Source of the DNA: Eubacterium sp.
Lineage (GTDB): Bacteria > Bacillota > Clostridia > Oscillospirales > Acutalibacteraceae
Direction: 5' to 3'
Assembly (NCBI GenBank): GCA_015655975.1
Contig: DVEP01000006.1
Span: 1-7,947, forward strand
DNA: 7,947 bases
Below, one piece after another: positions 1 to 5,769 of this stretch. The translations under genes and the position numbers were made by a program. How positions within the stretch are numbered: position 1 is the stretch's first letter; the number at the start of each line of letters is the position of its first letter. The notes beneath the pieces were generated by a model that was given only the letters and a program-made list of their open reading frames with translations, searched no databases and was not told where the DNA came from.

Positions 1-1
1 G

Positions 2-736
2 GATATACCTGACAGAGATTTGCCTTTAGCCGAAAAGATAAGAGAATGCCAGGAAGAAAGCCACAGAACATACGGCTATCGCAGAGTGCATATATGGCTT
101 GAAAGGCAAGGAATATACCGTAATCCGAAGACTGTACTAAGAGTTATGCAAAAATACAACTTGTTGTCAGTTGTACGCAGAAAGAAATTTCATTATTGCA
201 GTCAACACTTGCACAGATATCCAAATCTACTTAACAGAGAATTTAATGCCGAAAGACCTAATCAAAAGTGGGTAACGGATATATCATACATCAAAACTGC
301 TCAAGGTTTTCTGTATTTATCAATCATCAGAGATTTGTATGATAACAGCATCGTTGCGTACAAAATGGACAAAGAACAAAGTATTAAATTGGTACTTGAT
401 ACGATTAAAGCTGCAAAGAGGAAAGAAAAAATCACTGCAGAGGTGCAACTCCACAGTGACCAAGGATTTCAGTATACATCGCAAGCATACTTTAACCTAA
501 CACAATCATACGGCATTACGCCGTCAATGTCAAGGCGTGGTAATCCATATGATAATGCTTTAGCCGAAAATTTCTTTTCAATTCTCAAAACCGAATGTAT
601 CCACAGAGTAAAGTTTTCCGGATATGATGAGGCTCGCCTCATCATATCCGAATACATCAACTTCTACAACAATTACCGTATTCAAACCAAAACAAAACTG
701 ACTCCGCTTGAAAAACGAAATCAGTTTGTTGCTTAA
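2..736 (+). CDS. IS3-family transposase OrfB (rve integrase core), 5' truncated
   Basis: This is the catalytic subunit that cuts and joins IS ends. The frame is open to the window edge. The TTG at 20 is only a nominal start, because residues DIPDRD precede it in frame. The N-terminal part has the HTH_21-like stretch with HRTYGYRRV, followed by the rve core. Counting from the TTG, the acidic triad is D87 in WVTDISY, D147 in HSDQGF and E183 in ALAENFF. The spacing between the last two is exactly 35, as expected for IS3. The conserved YIxFYNNYR follows, then the usual LTPLEKR end. No frameshift or internal stop is seen in the visible part. A perfect 15-bp inverted repeat lies inside the gene at 619-650. 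Whether OrfA is intact is unknown. Confidence 0.95.
   Translation, partial: DIPDRDLPLAEKIRECQEESHRTYGYRRVHIWLERQGIYRNPKTVLRVMQKYNLLSVVRRKKFHYCSQHLHRYPNLLNREFNAERPNQKWVTDISYIKTAQGFLYLSIIRDLYDNSIVAYKMDKEQSIKLVLDTIKAAKRKEKITAEVQLHSDQGFQYTSQAYFNLTQSYGITPSMSRRGNPYDNALAENFFSILKTECIHRVKFSGYDEARLIISEYINFYNNYRIQTKTKLTPLEKRNQFVA
619..650. repeat. Perfect 15-bp inverted repeat inside the transposase gene
   Basis: The arms CGGATATGATGAGGC (619-633) and GCCTCATCATATCCG (636-650) are exact reverse complements separated by only TC. The stretch codes for the SGYDEARLIISE part of OrfB, after the catalytic Glu. In RNA or single-stranded DNA it would form a very stable hairpin. Function is unknown, and it could be a by-product of codon choice. 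Confidence 0.85.
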
Positions 737-760
737 AATTAAATTATTCTACCTTAGGCT

Positions 761-797
761 CCTTTTTTGTACTGTCTGCACAATTTGGGGCAGTACA
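761..797. repeat. IS3 right terminal inverted repeat with internal hairpin
   Basis: Read on the minus strand from 797, the end begins TGTACTGCCCC and continues inward to a run of A at 763-768. Within it TGTACTG (768-774) and CAGTACA (791-797) are perfect inverted repeats, so the tip itself can fold back. The position just after the transposase stop and the terminal CA support this as the element boundary. The left partner is not in the window. Confidence 0.75.
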
Positions 798-798
798 T

Positions 799-1245
799 TC
801 AGGAGGTCTTTTTTGCTAAATTTATGATTTTTAGGTTTTTGTTTTGCGCACGCCGAAAGGTTTTTGACGCACCGCCCCAATCGTGCGTTATATAGCAAAT
901 TGCATAGTCAGAGTTGTCAACCATATAGTTGTTTCGGGCAGGTATAGCCGCTTTGAAATGATATTTTTCAAAATTTTCGGGGAAGAGTATATCGTCGTAT
1001 ATTTCTTTGTTGTATATTTTAAATGACAGATACGGTATGACAATGTAGTTGTGTATGTTCGGGAAGTCCTTTTTCATTTCATATACACATCTTGCGCACA
1101 TATTGTCAAATTTGCCCAGACCTCCGCATAAAAAGTCTGTAACTCCGTTGTTAATAAGTTTTAAAACAGCCTGTTTGATTTGCTTTTCGGATATTCCGTA
1201 GCATTCGCTGTGACCTATAAATGTTGCTGTAGTTTTAGATGTCAT
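799..1245 (-). CDS. SLOG-domain (YpsA-like) protein
   Basis: A 148-residue Rossmann-like protein of the SLOG superfamily (YpsA/LOG/DprA-type nucleotide-ligand binding folds). Visible motifs are the opening strand with FIGHSE (9-14), the glycine motif GGLGKFD (41-47), IPARNNYMVDNSD (101-113), equivalent to the RN..MV..SD motif of YpsA-like proteins, and the phosphate-binding GGASKT (124-129). Family knowledge suggests binding of a nucleotide or nucleotide-derived ligand; substrate and reaction cannot be read here. The ATG at 1245 has AGAGGTG (1254-1260) upstream. The gene is divergent from an XRE regulator and shares its promoter region, suggesting regulation as a pair. The IS3 end lies directly past its stop (TGA at 801-799), so any native terminator has been displaced. 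The C-terminus looks complete for the family, and the last three or four residues could have changed on insertion. Confidence 0.8.
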   Translation of the reverse strand: MTSKTTATFIGHSECYGISEKQIKQAVLKLINNGVTDFLCGGLGKFDNMCARCVYEMKKDFPNIHNYIVIPYLSFKIYNKEIYDDILFPENFEKYHFKAAIPARNNYMVDNSDYAICYITHDWGGASKTFRRAQNKNLKIINLAKKTS

Positions 1246-1260
1246 TTTAAATTCACCTCT

Positions 1261-1278
1261 GCTATAAGATATTATAGC
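1261..1278. promoter_or_regulatory. Palindrome over the -10 of the SLOG gene
   Basis: GCTATAA (1261-1267) and TTATAGC (1272-1278) form a perfect inverted repeat with a 4-base centre. It covers a minus-strand TATAAT (1276-1271), which is the best -10 for the SLOG gene. A -35 16 to 17 bases further up is poor. A dyad on the -10 is the usual place for a repressor operator. The regulator is not known, but the divergent XRE protein is the obvious candidate. Confidence 0.5.
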
Positions 1279-1306
1279 ATAAATTCAGTATAAAAACATC
1301 ACTGAT

Positions 1307-1383
1307 AGTTAGTGTATCTTCCTTTAAGTTAGTGTATATATTAGAACTCTTAATCTATACTAAAAGTTATAGCAGTACACTAA
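1307..1383. promoter_or_regulatory. TTAGTGTA boxes and promoter of the XRE gene
   Basis: AGTTAGTGTAT occurs at 1307-1317 and again at 1327-1337, exactly 20 bases apart, about two helical turns on the same face. The inverted form TACACTAA is at 1376-1383, and a near copy TATACTAA is at 1356-1363. The last overlaps the best plus-strand -10 (TATACT, 1356-1361) for the regulator gene, whose -35 is weak. Several copies of one box in a divergent promoter region next to an XRE gene suggest autoregulation by that protein. The boxes are seen; the binding protein is inferred. Confidence 0.5.
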
Positions 1384-1396
1384 AGGAATTGATACA

Positions 1397-1732
1397 ATGA
1401 AACTCGGCACAATCGGTAAAAATATCAGAAAATACAGACTTGCGAAAAAAATGCGACAGGAAGATTTGGCTGAAAAAACAGGTCTTACTGCGAACTATAT
1501 AGGAATGGTTGAGCGCGGCGAAAAAATACCGTCGCTTGAAACTTTTGTTACGATTTTAAATGCGCTGGAAGTATCGGCGGATATGGTTTTGACAGAGGTT
1601 GTAACGAACGGATATGTTGTAAAAAATTCCTTGCTGAACGATAAACTTGCAAAACTCTCTGCCGAAGACAGAGAAAAAATTTACGAAGTTGTAGATGTAC
1701 TTGTCAGACACTCAAAACAAATTTTGCCATAA
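1397..1732 (+). CDS. XRE-family helix-turn-helix transcriptional regulator
   Basis: A 111-residue DNA-binding protein. Residues about 6-65 form an HTH_3 (Cro/C1-type) domain: IGKNIRKYRLAKKMRQEDLAEKTGL is the first helix pair, and TANYIGMVERGEKIPSLETF is the recognition helix plus the characteristic ERG.K.PS.ET turn. The C-terminal 45 residues (from about 67) hold a charged helix with LSAEDREKIYEVVDVLV, which could mediate dimerisation. No ligand or protease domain is visible. The ATG at 1397 follows AAAGGA (1382-1387) with a spacing of nine. It probably represses its own promoter and that of the divergent SLOG gene through the TTAGTGTA boxes. Similar small XRE proteins occur in phage, mobile-element and housekeeping settings, so the target is uncertain. 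Confidence 0.9.
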   Translation: MKLGTIGKNIRKYRLAKKMRQEDLAEKTGLTANYIGMVERGEKIPSLETFVTILNALEVSADMVLTEVVTNGYVVKNSLLNDKLAKLSAEDREKIYEVVDVLVRHSKQILP

Positions 1733-1759
1733 AAAAAGCCTGCAAACAGCAGGCTTTTT
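1733..1759 (+). terminator. Rho-independent terminator of the XRE gene
   Basis: GCCTGC (1738-1743), loop AAACA, GCAGGC (1749-1754), then five Ts. The A run before the stem pairs with the T tail, so the hairpin could also serve transcripts coming from the right, where the FUSC gene converges. It begins directly after the TAA stop. Confidence 0.92.
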
Positions 1760-1797
1760 ATTATATAATAGATATACAATTTGTTTTTTGAAATAAT

Positions 1798-1834
1798 ATC
1801 GACTGTATCTGAATTTTTTTGAAAATCGACTGTA
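1798..1834. repeat. Short direct repeat ATCGACTGTA
   Basis: ATCGACTGTA occurs at 1798-1807 and 1825-1834 in the 114-base gap between the XRE terminator and the end of the FUSC gene. No gene or strong hairpin is visible in that gap. The significance is unclear. Confidence 0.35.
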
Positions 1835-1873
1835 CAAAAGACTATGTTAATACTTGTTGAAAAAGGTTTTTGT

Positions 1874-2887
1874 TTATTGCAAAATCAATTTTGATTTTTG
1901 CTTTTTTTCTTTTGTTTTTGAAATTGCATACAATACAACAACTATAACCGCGCCGCACACAAAACAAATGCTCCTTGCGAAAATTGCATTCGGCGCATTA
2001 AAAATTACAAGCGAGGCATACAGAGCGCTGATTGCATTGATTACTTGTTTATATTTGTAGTCGGGGAAAAAGTAACCTATATATCCTATAAATAAAATTG
2101 CGCTGTTGTGGTATTGATTGGGAACGAAATTTATAAAAAGCAACAAAAACAGAATGGAGCCTACAATTGTTCCTATCGCTCTGTACTTCAGTCTTGAAAA
2201 GGTTTCTGCACTGCTGATTTGAGTTAAACTCATTACTACAATACTTATCCAAAGCGGTTTTTGTATGTTAAATATATATGCAATCGTCATTGCAGTTGTC
2301 AGACCTATTGACATGCGCATTATATAACTTTTGTGTTTAATGCTTTTTGCAATTTGCTCCTTGTAATTTCTTCCATCAATACCGCCTTGCTTGTTTTTCT
2401 TCCAATAGATGTATGTAACAAAAGCAACTAACGAGGCGCTGATAACGGTACCTGCAAGTCTCTTCGGAAACAAACTCCATTTTACAGGCGAAGATTGAGC
2501 GAAAACAAAACAAAGTAAAAATGTTACAGAAGGTTTAAGAAAATCGGGCTCGATACTTAAAGCGAGCAAAAATACAGTATATAAAAAGTAAACGGGAATT
2601 GCCCACCAAATCGGTAAAACAGCAAACTGACCGACAATAACAGACATGGTGTAAAGCAAAATAATCATAGAAACGCCTACATACCTTTTAACACCTGTGT
2701 ACCCTTTGGGAAACATTGTCATACCTACGCCGATTGCTACACCTATGAGTGTGTTTTCCGAACCGAAAATGGTTTGAAAACCTATTACAAACGCTAAAAT
2801 AAAAAGAAATTGAAATAAATTGTCGAATATTTTGCAGATAAATTTTAAACTCTTGTTTTTGCTGTTCTTTTCTTTTGTTTTTTGCAA
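1874..2887 (-). CDS. FUSC-family integral membrane protein
   Basis: A 337-residue polytopic membrane protein with two copies of the FUSC (fusaric acid resistance-like) module. Each copy is a cluster of hydrophobic helices containing the hallmark R..GT pattern: KRLAGTVIS at 142-150 and YRAIGTIVGSIL at 235-246. Hydrophobic segments are roughly 25-42, 47-60, 70-90, 92-111, 120-131, 145-161, then after a basic cytoplasmic stretch (163-188) 192-206, 211-224, 238-254, 262-274, 285-297 and 305-322. Relatives export aromatic acids or other small hydrophobic compounds, but the substrate here is unknown and no membrane-fusion or outer-membrane partner is nearby. The start is TTG at 2887, preceded by GGAGGT (2899-2894) with six bases between, which is a convincing start. 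N- and C-termini are Lys-rich and probably cytoplasmic. The gene has its own strong promoter and converges on the XRE gene. Confidence 0.8.
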   Translation of the reverse strand: MQKTKEKNSKNKSLKFICKIFDNLFQFLFILAFVIGFQTIFGSENTLIGVAIGVGMTMFPKGYTGVKRYVGVSMIILLYTMSVIVGQFAVLPIWWAIPVYFLYTVFLLALSIEPDFLKPSVTFLLCFVFAQSSPVKWSLFPKRLAGTVISASLVAFVTYIYWKKNKQGGIDGRNYKEQIAKSIKHKSYIMRMSIGLTTAMTIAYIFNIQKPLWISIVVMSLTQISSAETFSRLKYRAIGTIVGSILFLLLFINFVPNQYHNSAILFIGYIGYFFPDYKYKQVINAISALYASLVIFNAPNAIFARSICFVCGAVIVVVLYAISKTKEKKQKSKLILQ

Positions 2888-2920
2888 AAAAATACCTCCG
2901 AACGAATATTTGGGTGGAAA

Positions 2921-2949
2921 AGTATATTACTAAAAACAAGAGTTGTCAA
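2921..2949 (-). promoter_or_regulatory. Sigma-A promoter of the FUSC gene
   Basis: On the minus strand TTGACA (2949-2944), a 17-base spacer and TATACT (2926-2921) make a near-consensus promoter. Transcription would begin near 2914, giving a leader of under 30 bases before the ribosome binding site and TTG start. With such a strong core promoter, regulation would have to come from a repressor or from the upstream palindrome. Confidence 0.82.
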
Positions 2950-2967
2950 TACCGTTGAATTTAAAAC

Positions 2968-2986
2968 AATTTGTAAATTACAAATT
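2968..2986. promoter_or_regulatory. 19-bp palindrome upstream of the FUSC promoter
   Basis: AATTTGTA (2968-2975) and TACAAATT (2979-2986) are perfect inverted repeats around AAT, lying about 20 bases upstream of the -35. The inner part, TTGTAA-A-TTACAA (2971-2983), uses the same half-sites as the PerR boxes at 6039-6070 but with the halves two bases closer. It may be an operator or simply AT-rich symmetry. Confidence 0.35.
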
Positions 2987-3027
2987 TTAACATACAAATA
3001 AATCATTTATTTTCGTTCGGTGGATAT

Positions 3028-3066
3028 AAAAAAATTAAAAAACAGCAAATTTTATAATCTTTTGCT
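3028..3066 (-). terminator. Probable terminator of the DUF4430 lipoprotein gene
   Basis: Reading the minus strand just past the TGA stop, AGCAAA (3066-3061) pairs with TTTGCT (3049-3044), followed by a long T-rich tract (3042-3028). The stem is short and the loop is 11 bases, so it would be weak, but position and U-rich tail fit. Confidence 0.5.
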
Positions 3067-3067
3067 T

Positions 3068-3820
3068 TCATCCTTTACAGGTATATACAAAAGAAACTTT
3101 GTCGCCGTCTTTCAGTTCGTATGCGCTGCTGCTGAAACTCGGCGATTTTGAGTTCACATAGTAAAGCCAACCGCTTCTTTGTCCAAACATTTTTTCGTTA
3201 ATTCCGTCAAAACCGACTACATAGACACCGAAACCGCTGTTTTTCTTTGTTATTTTAATTCCGTTTTGTTTGCAGGCAAGTTCAACGGCTTTGTATGCCG
3301 AACTTTTGTTTTTGACCTTTACAGTTACGGGACTTAAAATTGTTCTTTTGCCGTCAACATATCTGTCGTACAAAACCTGTTGCTCTTTGTTAAAATTGTC
3401 TTTATTTTTAACAATGTCCGAGCAGTCAATTTCAACCGTGCAGTAAATATACTCCGATTCGGGTTTCTGTGTTTCGTCGGTTGCCTCGTTGTTTGTTTGA
3501 GAATTGTTCTGAGAGTTGTTGTTCTGACTGTTCTGCGAATTGTTATTGCTGTTGTTCGGTTTTTTTGAACTGTTTGCGTTTGAGTTGTTGCTTTTTCCGT
3601 TTTCCGTGCTTTTTTCGTCGGAGTTTTTTGAACTCTGTTCGCTGTTTTTTTCAGAACTGTCTTTTTCGTCTTTTGAGTAGGCCTCTGTCGAAACGCTGTT
3701 TTCATATTGAGTTTGTGATTGTGTATTGCCGTTGCCTTCGTCGGCGTTCTTTTTCTTTGTACAAGACACAAATGAAAATATCACTGCGACTGCTAAAAAA
3801 ATGCTCAAAAACTTTTTCAT
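3068..3820 (-). CDS. DUF4430-domain lipoprotein with long Ser/Asn/Gln linker
   Basis: A 250-residue secreted lipoprotein. MKKFLSIFLAVAVIFSFVSC is a lipoprotein signal; Cys20 would be lipidated and anchor the protein on the outer face of the membrane. Residues 21 to about 122 are a low-complexity linker of Ser, Asn, Gln, Lys and Glu, with runs such as NNNSQNSQNNNSQNN, probably a flexible spacer through the wall. From about 123 a globular part ends in the DUF4430 domain (transcobalamin C-terminal-like). It is recognised by FGVYVVGFDGI, the GWLYYVNSKSPSFSSSAY signature (217-234) and LKDGDKVSFVYTC at the end. Family members sit on the surface of anaerobic Firmicutes and sometimes accompany cobalamin or adhesion proteins; the ligand is unknown here. 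ATG at 3820 has AAAGGA (3831-3826) unusually close, four bases away. It is divergent from another lipoprotein gene. Confidence 0.82.
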   Translation of the reverse strand: MKKFLSIFLAVAVIFSFVSCTKKKNADEGNGNTQSQTQYENSVSTEAYSKDEKDSSEKNSEQSSKNSDEKSTENGKSNNSNANSSKKPNNSNNNSQNSQNNNSQNNSQTNNEATDETQKPESEYIYCTVEIDCSDIVKNKDNFNKEQQVLYDRYVDGKRTILSPVTVKVKNKSSAYKAVELACKQNGIKITKKNSGFGVYVVGFDGINEKMFGQRSGWLYYVNSKSPSFSSSAYELKDGDKVSFVYTCKG

Positions 3821-3874
3821 AATATCCTTTGAAAAATAAAATCAGATTAAAAAATTGGTTTGTAATTTATTTTG

Positions 3875-3903
3875 ATTATACCCATACTTAAAACTATTTT
3901 CAA
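3875..3903 (-). promoter_or_regulatory. Sigma-A promoter of the DUF4430 lipoprotein gene
   Basis: On the minus strand TTGAAA (3903-3898), 17 bases, TATAAT (3880-3875). Both hexamers are near consensus. The leader to the ATG at 3820 is about 48 bases. Confidence 0.75.
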
Positions 3904-3987
3904 GAAAAAGTTAAAATTGATAAGGCAATAATAAAATTATTTACAAAATATTATTAAAAAATTATACTTCAATTAATTCATTGACAC

Positions 3988-3993
3988 TATAAT
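3988..3993 (+). promoter_or_regulatory. Probable -10 of the Cthe_2159-like gene
   Basis: A perfect TATAAT lies 53 bases before the chosen ATG. Its -35 (ATACTT or TACTTC, 3964-3970) is poor. A perfect TTGACA at 3981-3986 sits just before it but has no good -10 seventeen bases on (4004-4009 reads GAGTTT). One of these two hexamers drives the gene; the TATAAT is preferred. Confidence 0.4.
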
Positions 3994-4045
3994 TACACAT
4001 ATAGAGTTTGAAATTTCAATTTTGAAGATTTCGGGTGAATTAAGT

Positions 4046-5509
4046 ATGATTAAAAAAATCAGTTGCATTATAATGGGCGTTGTAATGAGTATCGGTTTTG
4101 CAGGGTGCAATACGGGTAATATCAAAGTTGTTTCCTCTGCCGTTGCCTATGACAATTCTGATGTAAATGTAACTTATGATACGGAAAAAGCGACAAAAAT
4201 TAATTTTTCCGAAAATGAAATAAACATTGACGGCAATGGAATTAAAAAAGATGAAAATGTTTTGATAATAAAAAAAGCGGGAACTTATATTTTCAGCGGA
4301 ACTTTGGGAAACGGCAAAATTGTGTGCCGTGCGCCTGAAAAAGAAGTGAAAATAGTTTTTGACAACGCTGTTCTTAAAAAACACGACAGTTCGCCGATAG
4401 AAATTGAAGACGCAAAAAAAGTGTACATCATTTCGACCGAAGGCAGTAACAACAAAGTTATTGCAGGAAAATCCGATTATTCTGTGCAGACAAACGCGCC
4501 GTTAACTTTTTACGGAAAAGGTACTACAGAGTTTAAGGGAGGAATTGAAAGCAACAAAAATATTGTGTTTTCAAGCGGAAAACTGAACATAAATTCTGTC
4601 GAAAACGGTATTGACTGCGAAGAGTCGGTAACATTTCTCGGCGGAGATACAACTATCGGCAGTAAAAAAACGGGTATTTCTTCCGAGAAAATAATCAATG
4701 TTAAAAACGGCACAATAAATATTGAGTGCCGTGAAAAAAACGATGACAGCATTGCAGTCAAGGCTAACAAAGCCATATCAATCAACGACGGTGATTTTAA
4801 TTTGAATTCGTACGCAACTGCAATACAGTGCGACGGAGATATAAATATATCAGGCGGAGAGTTCAAAATCAACACCACTGCGAACGGTTTGAGTTCTTTG
4901 AACTTACTCAATTTAATCGGCGGAACTTTCAACATTGAAAGCGACGGCGCTTCGCTGAGTGCAAAAAGAGTTTCGGTTTCGGGCGGATACTACAATCTGG
5001 ATTCCGAGGCAGAGGGAATAAACTCATCTGCGCAAAACGGAGCGCAGATAAATATTGACGGCGGTACAATGAAAGTTAAATCACAAAAAAGTTGTGTATC
5101 CACTACGGGCAGTTTCAATATGAGCGGCGGTACGCTTGTTTTGAGTGCTCAAAAATCGAGCAACGCTCTGACGGCAGAAGAGTGGGGAATTGACGGAGGT
5201 CTTTGTTTCGCAGTCGGTTCAAATCTTGACATCTTTGAAAATGCAGGTCAAACTTCTGTTTTGTACAATTTTAAAAATACACAAAAGAAAAACACCAGGT
5301 TTACGCTCACTGACGGTAAAGAAAATGTCGTTGCGTCATTCGTTCCGCAGTTTGACTACGATTGTGTCGCAATAGTTTCAGGCGCAATTTCGCAAAACAA
5401 AGAGTATTCTGTTTTCATCGGAGGCGACGCAACGGAAAAGTTTTCAAGCGGTATTGCTACAAACGGAAAACTTGAAAATTCTAAAAAATATGCTACAATA
5501 AAGGTGTGA
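4046..5509 (+). CDS. Cthe_2159-family carbohydrate-binding beta-helix lipoprotein
   Basis: A 487-residue surface lipoprotein. The frame is open from a TTG at 4022, but the ATG at 4046 fits better. It gives a compact signal (MIKKISCIIMGVVMSIGFAGC, lipobox FAGC, Cys21) and lies eight bases after GGGTG (4033-4037). The mature protein matches the Cthe_2159 family (PF14262-like), right-handed beta-helices that bind cellulose and acidic sugars and contain Ca sites. Signatures are the opening AGTYIFSGTLGNGKI, then VKIVFDNAVLKKHDSSPIEI and KKVYIISTEGSNN. Many short beta-helix rungs follow, with repeated Gly-Gly turns (ISGGEFKI, LIGGTFNI, VSGGYYNL, IDGGTMKV, MSGGTLVL). No catalytic motif is seen, so binding rather than hydrolysis is inferred. 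It is divergent from the DUF4430 lipoprotein gene, hinting at a shared surface role. Confidence 0.85.
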   Translation: MIKKISCIIMGVVMSIGFAGCNTGNIKVVSSAVAYDNSDVNVTYDTEKATKINFSENEINIDGNGIKKDENVLIIKKAGTYIFSGTLGNGKIVCRAPEKEVKIVFDNAVLKKHDSSPIEIEDAKKVYIISTEGSNNKVIAGKSDYSVQTNAPLTFYGKGTTEFKGGIESNKNIVFSSGKLNINSVENGIDCEESVTFLGGDTTIGSKKTGISSEKIINVKNGTINIECREKNDDSIAVKANKAISINDGDFNLNSYATAIQCDGDINISGGEFKINTTANGLSSLNLLNLIGGTFNIESDGASLSAKRVSVSGGYYNLDSEAEGINSSAQNGAQINIDGGTMKVKSQKSCVSTTGSFNMSGGTLVLSAQKSSNALTAEEWGIDGGLCFAVGSNLDIFENAGQTSVLYNFKNTQKKNTRFTLTDGKENVVASFVPQFDYDCVAIVSGAISQNKEYSVFIGGDATEKFSSGIATNGKLENSKKYATIKV

Positions 5510-5610
5510 TATTATATTTAAAAAAGAAAAACCATTTTGTACAATATATTTAACAATATTTTTTATAAGAATGTATTACATTAATATATTACATTATATT
5601 AATATATAGA

Positions 5611-5769
5611 ATGAAACGCACAAAACTAATATCGAACAAGTTGAAATGGTTCTTGGCAGTATGTATGCACCACACCATAGCAAAGGCGACAAGCGATACT
5701 GCCTGTCGGAGTTTTGCTGTCGGCGTGGTGCTTTTTTACATGAACGATGTTACATCGCTTACAAACTGA
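5611..5769 (+). CDS. Possible 52-residue small ORF spanning a structured RNA
   Basis: An ATG at 5611 opens a 52-codon frame beginning MKRTKLISNKLKWFLAVCMH and ending MNDVTSLTN, stop at 5767. It has a basic N-terminus, two Cys and a hydrophobic stretch SFAVGVVLFYM. Against it: no Shine-Dalgarno precedes the ATG, the frame crosses a strong terminator-like hairpin, and its end runs 34 bases into the opposite-strand small gene. I do not recognise the product; it does not fit the AgrD pattern. It may be an accident of a structured, non-coding segment. Confidence 0.2.
   Translation: MKRTKLISNKLKWFLAVCMHHTIAKATSDTACRSFAVGVVLFYMNDVTSLTN
5655..5737 (+). ncRNA. Structured RNA element with terminator-like hairpin
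   Basis: The outer stem is GCACCACACC (5667-5676) with GGCGTGGTGC (5722-5731), nine of ten paired. Next come AGCAAA (5679-5684) with TTTGCT (5713-5718), and CGACA (5687-5691) with TGTCG (5704-5708). The structure is followed by six Ts (5732-5737), so it can terminate plus-strand transcription. The loop contains ATACTGCC (5696-5703), an exact complement of GGCAGTAT (5655-5662) just upstream. That pairing forms first and competes with the inner stems. No plus-strand gene follows closely, so this is not an obvious riboswitch. It may be the 3' end of the Cthe_2159-like transcript, a stand-alone small RNA, or a dispersed palindromic repeat. No known family is recognised. The AT-rich stretch 5510-5610 before it has no clear terminator and only weak promoter candidates. 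Confidence 0.55.

Larger units (their letters stand above)
1..797 (+). mobile_element. IS3-family insertion sequence, right-hand part
   Basis: The segment holds the distal part of an OrfB-type DDE transposase followed by a typical IS3 right end. Read on the minus strand, the terminus starts TGTACTGCCCC at 797 and runs inward to about 761. The left end, OrfA and any frameshift region lie outside the window, so completeness and the target duplication cannot be judged. The element stops two bases before the stop codon of the neighbouring SLOG gene. The family is assigned from the DD(35)E transposase and from the terminus beginning with TG and ending in CA. The subgroup (IS150- or IS3-like) is not certain. 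Confidence 0.88.

Noticed and set aside
1880..1897. AAAATCAA/TTGATTTT palindrome at the end of the FUSC gene as a terminator
   Set aside because: It is inside the coding region, has almost no loop, contains little G/C, and is not followed by a U tract in the transcribed direction.
3541..3583. Repetitive AAC/AGC-type codon runs as a CRISPR-like or tandem repeat array
   Set aside because: The repetition is only low-complexity Asn/Ser/Gln coding sequence in the lipoprotein linker, with no constant repeat unit or spacers.
3469..3822. Cys/Phe/Leu-rich plus-strand frame over the DUF4430 lipoprotein gene
   Set aside because: It is the antisense of the Ser/Asn/Gln linker and signal peptide. The minus-strand gene has a promoter, ribosome binding site, lipobox and domain match.
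4022..4045. TTG at 4022 as the start of the Cthe_2159-like gene
   Set aside because: It adds eight residues before a standard lipoprotein signal. The ATG at 4046 gives the usual short basic N-terminus and has GGGTG at a suitable distance.
5745..5757. Palindrome CGATGT-T-ACATCG at the end of the small membrane gene
   Set aside because: It is only six bases per arm, lies within coding sequence, and has no T run or promoter context.
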